37,488 nt of DNA from Acidobacteriaceae bacterium (GTDB lineage Bacteria > Acidobacteriota > Terriglobia > Terriglobales > Acidobacteriaceae). Position numbers and translations under genes: made by a program. The notes beneath the pieces are model-generated. The model was given only the letters and a program-made list of their open reading frames with translations. It made no database searches and had not been told where the DNA came from. Location of the stretch: positions 1 through 37,488 of the forward strand of contig JANXZS010000066.1 in NCBI GenBank assembly GCA_025355385.1, read 5' to 3'. Below, in pieces: positions 1 through 8,700 of the stretch (within the stretch, counting starts at the first letter, position 1; every line of letters starts with the position of its first letter).

Positions 1-347
1 AGCACCATGTTGCCGAAGAACGGGATGAGGTGGCCATCTGTACGCGCATGTTGTCCGCGCGCATAGGTCGGGCTCCGTTCTCCCTGCGTGATGATGTCGA
101 ATTCGCGCAGGTACAACTTGCCCGCTTCGCGGAACAGTTTCCCGCTTTTCAGCTCACCGTCGCGAAGTTTGCCGCGTAGCTGCAAGTACCAGTCTTCTGC
201 GACTTCCTTTGCCTTCGAGAGACTGTCTTCTTTCGTGGTTGTGCGTCGATTCTTTCCCGCTAGATAGCTGGCGCACTGCCAGCTCGAACTGTTCGGACGC
301 CTGTAGACATGAACTTTGCCGCCGAGGATGGTGTGGTGTTCGGACAT
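1..347 (-). CDS. Tyrosine recombinase (phage-type integrase), N-terminal part, cut by window edge
   Basis: An open frame starts at the ATG at 345-347 and runs off the left edge without a stop, giving 115 residues beginning MSEHHTILGG. The segment reads like the N-terminal DNA-binding region of tyrosine recombinases: a short beta-rich start with a tryptophan (SSSWQCASY), a basic stretch, a helix ending in AEDWYLQLRGKL and then HLIPFFGN, the pattern at the end of the SAM-like core-binding domain. The catalytic R-H-R-Y half lies outside the window. The gene starts 135 bp from a truncated tRNA-Leu on the same strand, which is the usual context of an island integrase. The family call rests on pattern recognition of the N-terminal part only. 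It is clear as an open frame and moderately sure as an integrase. Confidence 0.72.
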   Translation of the reverse strand, partial: MSEHHTILGGKVHVYRRPNSSSWQCASYLAGKNRRTTTKEDSLSKAKEVAEDWYLQLRGKLRDGELKSGKLFREAGKLYLREFDIITQGERSPTYARGQHARTDGHLIPFFGNMV

Positions 348-453
348 GCGTGGCCCACCTTCTGCCCCTCCCAAAACTGCGAAAATGTGGAAGGGATGTG
401 TAAGGATAGCGCTTGGCCGGAATATCGGTCAAGTATATTTATTTTCAATCATT

Positions 454-484
454 TAGACGATGCCTAGACTGTGACATAGACGAT
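454..484. repeat. Three helically phased TAGAC repeats at the tRNA break
   Basis: TAGACGAT occurs at 454-461 and again at 477-484, with TAGACTGT at 465-472 between them. The starts are 11 and 12 bp apart, about one helical turn each. The last copy overlaps the point where the tRNA-Leu homology ends. Phased short repeats beside an integrase gene and a tRNA fragment fit integrase or excisionase binding sites. The function is inferred. Confidence 0.5.
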
Positions 485-522
485 TTTAAGTCCGCTGCGT
501 CTGCCAATTTCGCCATCCGGGC
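482..522 (-). tRNA. Truncated tRNA-Leu(UAA), 5' half only; likely attachment site
   Basis: Read on the minus strand from 522, the sequence has the acceptor 5' strand GCCCGGA, TG, a D arm (GCG...CGC with the GG of the D loop), A26, the anticodon-stem strand GCGGA and the loop CTTAAAA with anticodon TAA. Only the first two bases of the expected 3' stem (TCCGC) are present; then the sequence changes to unrelated DNA. No variable arm, T arm or 3' acceptor strand follows in the next 130 bp, so it cannot make a tRNA. The break just past the anticodon loop is a known crossover point of tyrosine integrases. Reading: an element/chromosome junction or a decayed remnant. Confidence 0.75.
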
Positions 523-807
523 TACGGGAGCGGGCCGGGAAGCCGACCCGTCTATACATGGTAAACGAGATCTGAGTACGGATTGTCTTAATTGGACCGA
601 ACCTTCCCGACCGATTTCGATTCTATCGTGCCTATTGTTAGGGGCGGAGTGGGGCCTTTTGGACCATCAAGCCGCACATTCTTTGCTTCGGATACACCTT
701 AAATTGATTTCTATCCGGCCCTCAAATTAAGCCGGTCTTCGGCGCTATATGGCTCCGGCCAAAGCTATAATTGTCCCGGAGCAACCTCCCCAATTCGGAT
801 GCACGCA

Positions 808-839
808 GAGGGTGGGAGGGTCATCCGTCTCCCACCCTC
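808..839 (-). terminator. Perfect 11-bp hairpin downstream of the zinc-ribbon gene
   Basis: GAGGGTGGGAG (808-818) is exactly complementary to CTCCCACCCTC (829-839), with a 10-nt loop. It lies six bases past the stop codon of the minus-strand gene ending at 845. No run of T follows on the minus strand, so it may be a weak terminator or an mRNA 3'-end stabiliser rather than a classic rho-independent site. Confidence 0.55.
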
Positions 840-844
840 AATAG

Positions 845-1108
845 CTAATTCGGATTACGGTATTCGATGTTTTCATCTCGCAGGTAATACTCCGCCGAGC
901 AATTGTCGGCCCCACAAATCATCGATTCCAGTCCCCCGAATTGATACCTGGTGATTAGACCGAGGGCACCGCAACTTGGGCATGCGAGCACGGCGACGTA
1001 TGGATTTTTTGCTTCGCCCATGCCACTAGCGTTTTCCAGCACAAATAGAGTACCCGGAGCCATCTGCTCCGGGATCCACTCTTCAAGCAATTGAAATTCG
1101 GTCAACAT
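845..1108 (-). CDS. Small four-cysteine zinc-ribbon protein of unknown function
   Basis: The gene encodes 87 residues. Two cysteine pairs, C43-P-S-C46 and C65-x4-C70, are spaced like the two knuckles of a zinc ribbon. The first 40 residues contain no recognisable motif, and the acidic C-terminal end (YYLRDENIEYRNPN) carries no signal peptide or membrane segment. The start is supported by AGGAG nine bases before the ATG. It lies 90 bp downstream of the MerR-type gene on the same strand and ends at a strong hairpin, so the two may be cotranscribed. I do not recognise a characterised homologue. A metal-binding, nucleic-acid-binding or protein-docking role is possible but not shown. Confidence 0.75.
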   Translation of the reverse strand: MLTEFQLLEEWIPEQMAPGTLFVLENASGMGEAKNPYVAVLACPSCGALGLITRYQFGGLESMICGADNCSAEYYLRDENIEYRNPN

Positions 1109-1198
1109 GCCATTCTCCTGGGATGTATTTGTGCTGTTGATCGCTCTTGCGACTGGTCGCCTATCTGATCGATTTGCATGGCCGAGAAACAGCCATAC

Positions 1199-1723
1199 TC
1201 AACCTTGGCGCTCGCTTTCCTCCTTCTTCTTCGTGCGTCCCCTCGCGGACGCAGGTGGTTTTTTTTGGACAGACGCAATTCTGACGCGCCTTGCAGATAG
1301 ACTCTTCTGCTCCGGAATAGCAACCTTCACGAATCGAACTGCCTCTGAAAGGCAGACAGAAAAGACCGGTTGGATTGTATTGCGTATGAGGTTGACAATC
1401 TGCTTCGTATCCGTCTCGAGGTATATATTTTTTCCGTCCAGCAGCAGGTGATATTCACTGTTACCAGACGCTAGCTTTGACAATCGCATACCGGTTTCGC
1501 GGCGTAGAAATTTCAGCACGCGCCTTACGGCGGCAAGAGAGAAGCGTCTTCTCCGTAACTCTTCGATCACGTGGATTTCTGTCAGATCTTCCGCGGTGTA
1601 GCGCCTGCGGCGACCATCGCGCTGGGGCACGATGATGCGCTTCTCATCCCACCACTGCAGTTGCCTGGCGGTGGTGCCGGTCAATTGAAGAACATCGCGC
1701 GTGCTGAAGCCGTCTCTTAACAT
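1199..1723 (-). CDS. MerR-family transcriptional regulator
   Basis: The protein has 174 residues. Residues about 6-75 carry a MerR-type winged helix-turn-helix: FSTRDVLQLTG, then TARQLQWWDEKRIIVP (the conserved 'Y/W-x-E/D-x-x-G/R-L/I-I-P' turn), RRRRYTAEDL and a helix with RRRRFSLAAVRRVLKFL. The rest is not a known effector domain. It has no cysteines arranged for metal sensing, and the last 30 residues are very rich in lysine and arginine. A MerR-like role (binding between promoter elements as a dimer) is family knowledge; the signal is unknown. The AT-rich upstream region contains an 8-bp inverted repeat that could be its own operator. The downstream zinc-ribbon gene may be its target or partner. 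Confidence 0.82.
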   Translation of the reverse strand: MLRDGFSTRDVLQLTGTTARQLQWWDEKRIIVPQRDGRRRRYTAEDLTEIHVIEELRRRRFSLAAVRRVLKFLRRETGMRLSKLASGNSEYHLLLDGKNIYLETDTKQIVNLIRNTIQPVFSVCLSEAVRFVKVAIPEQKSLSARRVRIASVQKKPPASARGRTKKKEESERQG

Positions 1724-1783
1724 CCCAGGCTGCTTCCCTTGCGGACCTTCGAATGAACTACATTACTTTCCGGGGAACTATAA

Positions 1784-1816
1784 AATATTTGTCTAACATT
1801 TTAATACTCAAATATT
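1784..1816. promoter_or_regulatory. AT-rich inverted repeat upstream of the MerR-type gene
   Basis: AATATTTG (1784-1791) and CAAATATT (1809-1816) form a perfect 8-bp inverted repeat with a 17-nt spacer in an AT-rich patch, 60-95 bp upstream of the regulator's start. Position and symmetry fit an operator or promoter region. No clear -35/-10 pair stands out. Confidence 0.35.
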
Positions 1817-1900
1817 GATCACAGTTTCTATGGACTTTCAATGCGTGTCAACGCGAAATCGTCCAGATGTCACTGAGAAATGTCTACTGAATACCCCCGG

Positions 1901-4453
1901 TCAAGGCTGCGCTGAGGCGCTTCCGGCCGCCGCTTGATCGATCTCGCGGTACAGGCGCTCATTGCGCACAATGGCCTGCACATATTCGCGGGTCTCGGTG
2001 AACGGAATCGATTCGACGAACTCTTCCATGCCACGATAATTCCCTGCTGCCTGCCAGTCTGTCACCCGCTCATCCCCCGCGTTATAAGCGGCAAAGGCGT
2101 ATTCCTCACGGCCGCCAAACTTGTCCAGAGTCTGTTTCAGATAGCGTGTGCCTAACCGGATATTGGTTGCAGGATCTAGCAATTGCGTGGTGTCGAAATG
2201 GCGTATGCCTTCCGCCTTTGCCATCTGTTTACCCACCGAGGGCAGCATCTGCATCAAGCCATACGCATTTGCCTTCGATATCGCGCCTGGATTGAATTCC
2301 GATTCCTGTCGAATCAAAGATGCAACCATATAGGGATCAAGACCATCCTTTGCCGCTTCCGCTTTGATCTGCGCCCAGTAGGGCTGCGGAAACAGGATGC
2401 GCCAGTATGCCAGAGGAATCGAGCTGATGGGTGCCGAGGTGTAGAACGGGATCGCCCGCTTCATCACGCGCATCGCCCGGTAGTTTTCGCCATACGATGC
2501 ATAAATACTCGCCTCCGCCAGTGCGCTCCAACCGTCACTTCCATCACTGGCCTGGAGTTCGGCCGGTACATATTCGTTCAATCCTGCGTTGGCTAAAAGA
2601 CGCGCTTTCACTAAATGAGGATCGTCATCTGGAACATCCTCGTCGAGGGTTGGAACGGTGGTCGGTTTTAATGAGGACAGCAGCGACAACGTTGCAGGAA
2701 CGATACCGTGCAGGCCTATCAGGCGCTCCGCTGCGATCTGCGCGTAGTAGTAGTGCAGGTAAGTATCACTAAGAGTTTTGTAGCACGCGGCGGCGAGCTC
2801 AGGCTTGTGCTCCTGCTCTTCATAAAGACGTCCGCGCCAATATAATGCCGCAGGAATCTCTTTGCCGCCCGCGTACACGGCGATCTGTTCGTCAAACAGG
2901 CGCGCTGCTTCGGCGTACTCCCCCAAGCGATAATTGAGCCACCCCGCTCTCCAGTGGCTGCTCGGCGCGTAGCTATGCCGGGGAAAGCGCTTAACCAGTT
3001 CCCCGTAGTACTGGATTGCGCGAGCATAGTCCTTACGCAGCAGATACATGTTGCCGCTAGAATAAAGCGCTTCCGCGAGCCACGAACTCTGCCCGAAGCG
3101 CTGCTCCATCTGCTCTACCACCTGGCGCTGCGTGTCAGCATCGTCCTTGCTGCGAGCCAGTTCCATCTGCATGTACATGCGGCGTGCGCCAGCCTCATCG
3201 TTGGTGTCAGGTAGTCGGTCCAGATCGTCACGGCTCAGTCGCTTCAGCTTCAAGTCACAGCTCGCGGCGGCCAGGCGCAAGGCGTCCTTCAAACTTTCAT
3301 CCGCCGCTGGGTCCATCGCCAGTGCGCGATAGTCTTCCGCGGCATCGCTGTATCGCCCGGCGGCGTACAGAGCATCTGCACGCGCGCGCCTTTCTCCCAC
3401 TGAGAGCGAGGCGATCGCACCGATGGTGGCAAGCTGACTCTTAGCCTGTTGCGCCTCGCTACTCAACGGGAAGGCAAGGTATAGGTGCCGATAGATCTTG
3501 GCGGATTCCTCAGCGTGCCCTCCCATCTGGTTCGCCTTAGCAAGTGCCAGCTGGAAGTCAGCATGGTTGGCAATTGCCTGCGCCTCATGCGGAGCGAGCA
3601 CGCCCAGTGCAGACTGGGGATCGCCTTGCTGCAACCCGAGGTTGGCCTCCAGTACCGGAATATCATTCACGAAAATGCTATCGGGATAGCGCTCCGCAAA
3701 ACCTTTGAGGAGTGCCTCCGCGTCGGAAAGCTTCCCTGCCTGGAGATTGGCCTGTGCAGCAAGATGATCCGCGTAGTCAGCCAGTGACCGGCCCTGCTTC
3801 TTTGAGTCCCGAAGATTGCTCACCGCTTCGGAATATCGCTTGTCTAAAAGATAGGCGTGGCCCAGCGCCAGATACGCTGCCGAGGCGCCCTCGCCGGAGT
3901 GAGCGTGTGCCCAGGCAGTGACCCCCGCATACCCCGCCGGGGTGTGCATCTGCGTCAACTGTTGCGCCATCGGGCGGAGTTGCGAAGAGGCGACAAATGC
4001 CCGTTGAAGCTTGATGCTTCGCGCTTTGCTGCGTGCAGAGAGCACGTGCCTTCTCTTATGTGAGGTCCGCGATGAACGGTTGCTGCGTTTTGCAACGGTC
4101 TTCTTACCCACGGACGTAGTGATCGACTTCTTTTTCGATGAGGTCTTATTCCTCGATCTGGGGGCAGGAGATGCTGCGGTCGTGATTCGCTTGGGTTGGA
4201 TGGAGGCCGCTTGCGCCCATCCAGATTCGGTCTCTCCCTGGCCCAGCACTCCTGCCATAACCAGGACAGCACAAAAACTCCTCGACCCGCGGAAGTCAAC
4301 GCGGACCGCTCGAAACCATGCAGAAAGACCCACAACAGCATTTGTCAACAGAAATACTCCTAATAAGAATCTATGCTGAAACAGCGGCGAGCGTAGCGAA
4401 AAGCCCTGGATGCGAATCCAGAGCGTCAATGAATAGCGCCGCGACCTCAGCAT
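1901..4453 (-). CDS. Soluble lytic murein transglycosylase with helical repeats (Slt-like)
   Basis: Lytic transglycosylases cleave the MurNAc-GlcNAc bond of peptidoglycan, leaving 1,6-anhydro ends. Here the C-terminal ~160 residues form the Slt/goose-lysozyme-like domain, with IRQESEFNPGAIS (catalytic Glu near residue 717), NAYGLMQMLPSVG and FAAYNAGDERVTDW. The middle (about residues 150-650) is a long series of TPR-like helical pairs (for example ARAIQYYGELVKRFP), like the ring-shaped U domain of Slt70. The N-terminal 150 residues have two hydrophobic stretches and then a very basic Ser/Lys/Arg-rich region, so export with a basic linker at the wall is likely. I prefer the ATG at 4451-4453 over the TTG two codons earlier. 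At 850 residues it is longer than E. coli Slt70 because of the basic region. It is divergent from the sigma-factor gene. Confidence 0.9.
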   Translation of the reverse strand: MLRSRRYSLTLWIRIQGFSLRSPLFQHRFLLGVFLLTNAVVGLSAWFRAVRVDFRGSRSFCAVLVMAGVLGQGETESGWAQAASIQPKRITTAASPAPRSRNKTSSKKKSITTSVGKKTVAKRSNRSSRTSHKRRHVLSARSKARSIKLQRAFVASSQLRPMAQQLTQMHTPAGYAGVTAWAHAHSGEGASAAYLALGHAYLLDKRYSEAVSNLRDSKKQGRSLADYADHLAAQANLQAGKLSDAEALLKGFAERYPDSIFVNDIPVLEANLGLQQGDPQSALGVLAPHEAQAIANHADFQLALAKANQMGGHAEESAKIYRHLYLAFPLSSEAQQAKSQLATIGAIASLSVGERRARADALYAAGRYSDAAEDYRALAMDPAADESLKDALRLAAASCDLKLKRLSRDDLDRLPDTNDEAGARRMYMQMELARSKDDADTQRQVVEQMEQRFGQSSWLAEALYSSGNMYLLRKDYARAIQYYGELVKRFPRHSYAPSSHWRAGWLNYRLGEYAEAARLFDEQIAVYAGGKEIPAALYWRGRLYEEQEHKPELAAACYKTLSDTYLHYYYAQIAAERLIGLHGIVPATLSLLSSLKPTTVPTLDEDVPDDDPHLVKARLLANAGLNEYVPAELQASDGSDGWSALAEASIYASYGENYRAMRVMKRAIPFYTSAPISSIPLAYWRILFPQPYWAQIKAEAAKDGLDPYMVASLIRQESEFNPGAISKANAYGLMQMLPSVGKQMAKAEGIRHFDTTQLLDPATNIRLGTRYLKQTLDKFGGREEYAFAAYNAGDERVTDWQAAGNYRGMEEFVESIPFTETREYVQAIVRNERLYREIDQAAAGSASAQP

Positions 4454-4685
4454 AATCAATGCCTATGATTCGACGGACTACGTAGCTGGAAGGAAGCGTA
4501 AACGAGAGCGCGGTAGACGATGGCCCGCGACAAAAGAGAGAGGTGTTTCCTTCGGCTGGAAGCTATTTTTGCAGCACACCGTCAAACACGTTTACTATGA
4601 GTGCAGTATCAGAAGCGGCGTGGTCACTCGCCGCCTGGCATCCGCGTATTCCGGAGGAAAGGTCGAATTTCTGAAGCCATCTGTC

Positions 4686-5315
4686 ATGACAAACATCCAA
4701 CCAACAGGTACAGAAGAGATTCACCCCGATGTCGCGCTGGTTGCGCGGGCAAAAGAGGGCGACGTTGCGGCCTTCGAAATACTCGTGCGGCAATATGATC
4801 GCCAAGTTTTTCGGATCGCCCAGCATATCACTCAGAATCGTGAGGATGCGGAAGACGTAGTACAGGACGCATTCCTGAAGGCGTACGAAAAGCTGAACCA
4901 GTTCCAGGGAAATTCGAAGTTTTACACCTGGCTCGTTCGCATCGCCGTAAATGAATCACTGATGCGGTTGCGCAAGCGCCGGACTGGACGGATGGTTTCG
5001 ATCGATGAAGATGTGGAAACCGAAGAGGGATCCATGCCGCGCGATTTAGCCGACTGGAGCCCCGACCCCGAGATGATGTACGGACAATCGGAGCTGGCGG
5101 AGATTCTACGTAAGACGATTCAGGGATTGCCTCCGGGCTTTCGCACCGTCTTCGCCCTGAGGGATGTAGAAGGACTCTCGACTGAGGAAACAGCCGAGGC
5201 TCTTGGCCTGAGTGTGCCGGCAGTAAAGTCGCGTTTGCTCCGTGCGCGGCTGCAGTTGCGGGAGCGGCTCAGTCGCTACTTCCGCAAGAAGAATATCGAT
5301 GGTGGTGAAAAGTGA
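4686..5315 (+). CDS. ECF-type RNA polymerase sigma factor (RpoE-like)
   Basis: The 209-residue product has region 2 (about residues 25-92: LVRQYDRQVFRIAQHI, DAEDVVQDAFLKAYEKL, FYTWLVRIAVNESLMRLRKRR), a short linker rich in acidic residues, and region 4 near the C-terminus (LPPGFRTVFALRDVEGLS, TAEALGLSVPAVKSRL). It directs RNA polymerase to alternative promoters, and it is probably held inactive by the small zinc-containing protein encoded next, with which it overlaps by four bases. The frame is open further upstream to an ATG at 4569, but the extra 39 residues look unlike this family, so I use the internal ATG. No close ribosome site supports either start; GGAGGA lies about 30 bases upstream. 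Its regulon cannot be read from this window. Confidence 0.9.
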   Translation: MTNIQPTGTEEIHPDVALVARAKEGDVAAFEILVRQYDRQVFRIAQHITQNREDAEDVVQDAFLKAYEKLNQFQGNSKFYTWLVRIAVNESLMRLRKRRTGRMVSIDEDVETEEGSMPRDLADWSPDPEMMYGQSELAEILRKTIQGLPPGFRTVFALRDVEGLSTEETAEALGLSVPAVKSRLLRARLQLRERLSRYFRKKNIDGGEK

Positions 5316-5551
5316 CCTGCACAGAGTTTCTGGCCCAGCTAGACGATTTGCTTGATGAGAAGATTCCGGGGACGATGCGTGATGACTTATCGCAGCATCT
5401 TCGTGATTGCGGACACTGCGTCATCACTTACAACACCACCCGTAAGACGATCGAGATCTTTCGTAGCCACGAGATCTACGAGCTGCCGGATGCTTTGCGC
5501 GAGCGTCTCCACGCCGCCATCCTGGCAAAATGCAGGAAGGGCTGCTCTTAG
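5312..5551 (+). CDS. Zinc-containing anti-sigma factor (ZAS/zf-HC2 type)
   Basis: The 79-residue protein starts with GTG inside the sigma-factor stop codon (GTGA overlap), indicating translational coupling. It carries the zf-HC2 pattern C3...H29-x3-C33-x2-C36. Proteins of this kind bind their cognate ECF sigma factor and may release it on oxidation or zinc loss. There is no transmembrane segment, so it would act as a soluble cytoplasmic anti-sigma factor. The C-terminal half is a charged helix (LRERLHAAILAKCRKGC) with two further cysteines near the end. The family assignment is firm; the signal is unknown. Confidence 0.85.
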   Translation: MTCTEFLAQLDDLLDEKIPGTMRDDLSQHLRDCGHCVITYNTTRKTIEIFRSHEIYELPDALRERLHAAILAKCRKGCS

Positions 5552-5701
5552 TCAATTCCTCGTTTTGCCTTGGCATAGGCCTTTGCTTAGCAATATTCCC
5601 TGTTGCAGTTGCCCACGCACGGCCTTTGGGTACAGTCCAACCCATACCTTCCCAACGGTAGCCGACCCCGCCCATTTATCCTGCTCATCAATCCCACTGC
5701 A

Positions 5702-8700
5702 TTACGGCTGCGTAACCTTCACGTAGTCGATCACGAATTGTCCTGGTAACAGAGAGTCATTCGGGTTTCCGCCAGCCCCGCCCGTCTGGGTTTGCATAAT
5801 TAGAAACATGGGCGTCGATGGTATGGTCATTGAACCACTGGTGAAGCCACACCCCGTGTCTTGCCCGTCCACCGCCACTCCTACTGTTGTGGGTGTCCAC
5901 TTCAAACTAAATACATGGAAGTTGGAATCTACAGTAAGGCCGCAAGTTGGGAAATTCCCGGGATTTGAAAGAGCCAGCTGACACCAGTTATTCAAGTCAC
6001 ACTCGACCATATCGATTTCCGCGTAGCTGGATGAACTCAAAGTTGGGCACGTCGAATATCCTGTGTCTGCCGTGAACGGATTCGTAACCTGGCAATTGGA
6101 ACCAAGCAACCAGAGGGCAGGCCATAGACCCGTGCCCTTGGCTGGAAACTTAGCCCGGATTTCGACAGTTCCATAGGTGAAATTGAAATTCTTCCACTGT
6201 ACATCTCCAGTTGTGTAGGGCCAGGAGGACGGAGCATTCCGCACCCTGCCGTCGATATTGAAGTCGCCGCAGTTCGCACTCTGAGCAGTCGTCGTAATGG
6301 TCAGAAAGCCGTTTGCGACACGTGCTTGCTGCGGAGTATTACATTCGGTTTCGTTCTGGGAATACTCTCCATGCCGGGAAATAACCGTCCACGCCGAACT
6401 AAGCGAAGTTCCCGTAAAGTCATCATAGAAAATAATATTAGCCGTGGTAGTAGCAGTGAAATCCACTCCGCTTACGCTAGAAGTACCGATCGTCACGGTT
6501 TTACTAGTCGGACTGAAGGTAGCATTTTGGTTGGCGGGAGTCACAGTATAGGAACCCGCAGGCACGCCACTGAAAATGTAGGTGCCGACGGAGTTAACAG
6601 TTGTCGACGCGGAAATCGGACCACTGAGCTTGATCGTGGAACCTGAACTGGCACTTGCCGGACTTATCGCTCCCGACAGCGAATAGCTCGCCGCTAGCTG
6701 CGTAGCGACGAAGTTGACACCAGTACTGTTCGCCCCGCTAATGGTAACTGCAGCAGACACAGGTGCAAAGCTGAATCCCGACTTGGCAGGTGTCACCGCA
6801 TAATTGCCGTCCACAAGGTTTGCAAGTGTGTAGTTACCAGACGCATCCGCCTGAGTGGTGCCACTCTGGGCCCCGCTCAGGTTCACGGTCGCTCCACTTC
6901 CGCTTGCGCTCGGGCTGATATTCCCCGCAACGCTCCACTTGCCTGCTGCCAACGCTGGAAGGATTTCAACCACGCTCAAATTGTAACGATCCCCGGTCGG
7001 AGCCGTGTCATTTATGGCGACGGTTGTACCCGCGCTCACGGTGGCAGCATTCCGCATCTGTACCCAGTAGGTATCTCCAGGCACGGTCAGATACTCGTGT
7101 GTCAGACTCTGCCCAGCTGCCGGCGTGCGGGCTATCGCATTATCGAAATCATTGCCGACACCAAAAACCCAGGAATTATCCCGCGTAGTGGTAACGCTTG
7201 CCGTTGGTGCGCCAGAGGAAGCATTGCCAGTGCCGACCGCACCTATGGCCCCGGACCCATCGGTCGTCGTCAGATCCACGCCCATATAACTGATCACAGT
7301 AATAGACGACATCAAACTTTGAGATAACGAGGCGGTGACCGTCACATTGTTCAGCCGTGTCGATGCAAAGGTCCGCCATATCTCGGATGTACCGGCTTGC
7401 ACATTTGTGCGCTGTACCAGGGTCCAACCCAGTCCCCCACCTGAGATGCTATCCACTGTTGTGTTTGGGCTCGAAGTAGAGTCCGCTGTCACAAAAGCCA
7501 GGAGAAGTTCGTTCGAAGCATTTGTCGAGAACGACGGGGTTGACACCGTGGCCTGTGCCAACGCACTGTTCCCCGATGCTGTCGCGTCGATTGCAATCTT
7601 CCCGGTAGCCGCCTGCTGCCTGGTAAAGTTCTCTCCGACAACATTCGCTCGGTTCACGGGTACAGCCAACGAAGCCGGAGTGAAAGTGTATCCGCTTTGA
7701 CTCGGCGTCAGCGAATATGTGCCATTGACCAATTCAGAGAAGAAGTAGTTACCTGCAGCATCGGTTATAGAAGCTCCACTCGATGTACCGCTCAATGCAA
7801 CCGACACTCCAGATGCAGCCGGACTTATCGTTCCAGAGATGCTCCAGGCTCTAGGCGGACTAGTTGTGAAATTGCCGGTTGAGTTCGCACCACTTATCAC
7901 TATGTCTTTACTAAATGGAAAGAATGCATAACCAGTATGCCTCGGCGTAATTCTGTAACGGTTTCTTTGCAAACCACCAAAGGTATAAAAGCCTGAGGCA
8001 TTGGCAGTCGTGCTTGCAGTGGCTGCTCCGCTCAGACTAACGGTCGCTCCAGCGCCCCCTCTTCCAGCAATAGTGCCGCTGATTGTGTAACCCGCAGCCG
8101 CCACGCTGAAGTTGGTGGTAGCATTTGCACCCTTCACTGTTACGTTCTGAGTAAGTGGTGTGAAAACATGGCCACTTTTCGAAGGAGAGACCATGTAGGT
8201 TCCATCCGACAAGTCGGGGAAAGCGAAGTGTCCTAAAACGTCTGCTCTCGCCGTGGAACTTTTGATGCCTTTCTGCGCGAGCGTGAGGAAGGTACCGGCA
8301 CCCAAAGAAGCAGGCGTGACCCTCCCGGAGATCCGGTAGGTCTGCGCGGACCGAATTTCCACCAGACTCATGTTGTAACGATCTTCGCTGGGAGCGGTGT
8401 CATGGATCACAACGGTTGTGCCGCGGCTTGGCGTGGGAGCATGCTCCATCTGCACCCAATAAGTGTCCCCTACAGGCGCGAGGTACTGATTCACCAGTCT
8501 CTGGTCTGGTGCCGGCGTCCGACCGATGGCATGGTCGAAATCATTGCCTACACCAAAAACCCATGAGTCCTTCCGTGTCGTAACCAGTCTCGCCGACGGT
8601 GTGCCGGACAACGCATTGCCGGACCCGACAGCGCCAATGGCTCCGGTCCGATCTACCCCTTCATAACTCATCACCGTGACAGCAGCGAAAACATCTTGCG

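Larger units (their letters stand above)
348..844. other. Gene-free spacer between integrase and zinc-ribbon gene
   Basis: This 497-bp stretch holds the TAGAC repeats, the tRNA-Leu half and a strong hairpin near its right end. Bases 523-807 show no convincing gene, RNA or repeat. If the tRNA fragment is an attachment site, the chromosome side is to the right of 522 and the element side to the left. Confidence 0.5.

Noticed and set aside
348-522. Group I intron interrupting tRNA-Leu(UAA), as in cyanobacteria
   Set aside because: The break is past the anticodon loop rather than inside the anticodon, and no 3' tRNA half follows before the integrase start.
4569-4685. 39-residue N-terminal extension of the sigma factor
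   Set aside because: The extension does not look like sigma region 1 or 2 and would exceed the usual ECF length; the internal ATG fits the family, although neither start has a good ribosome site.
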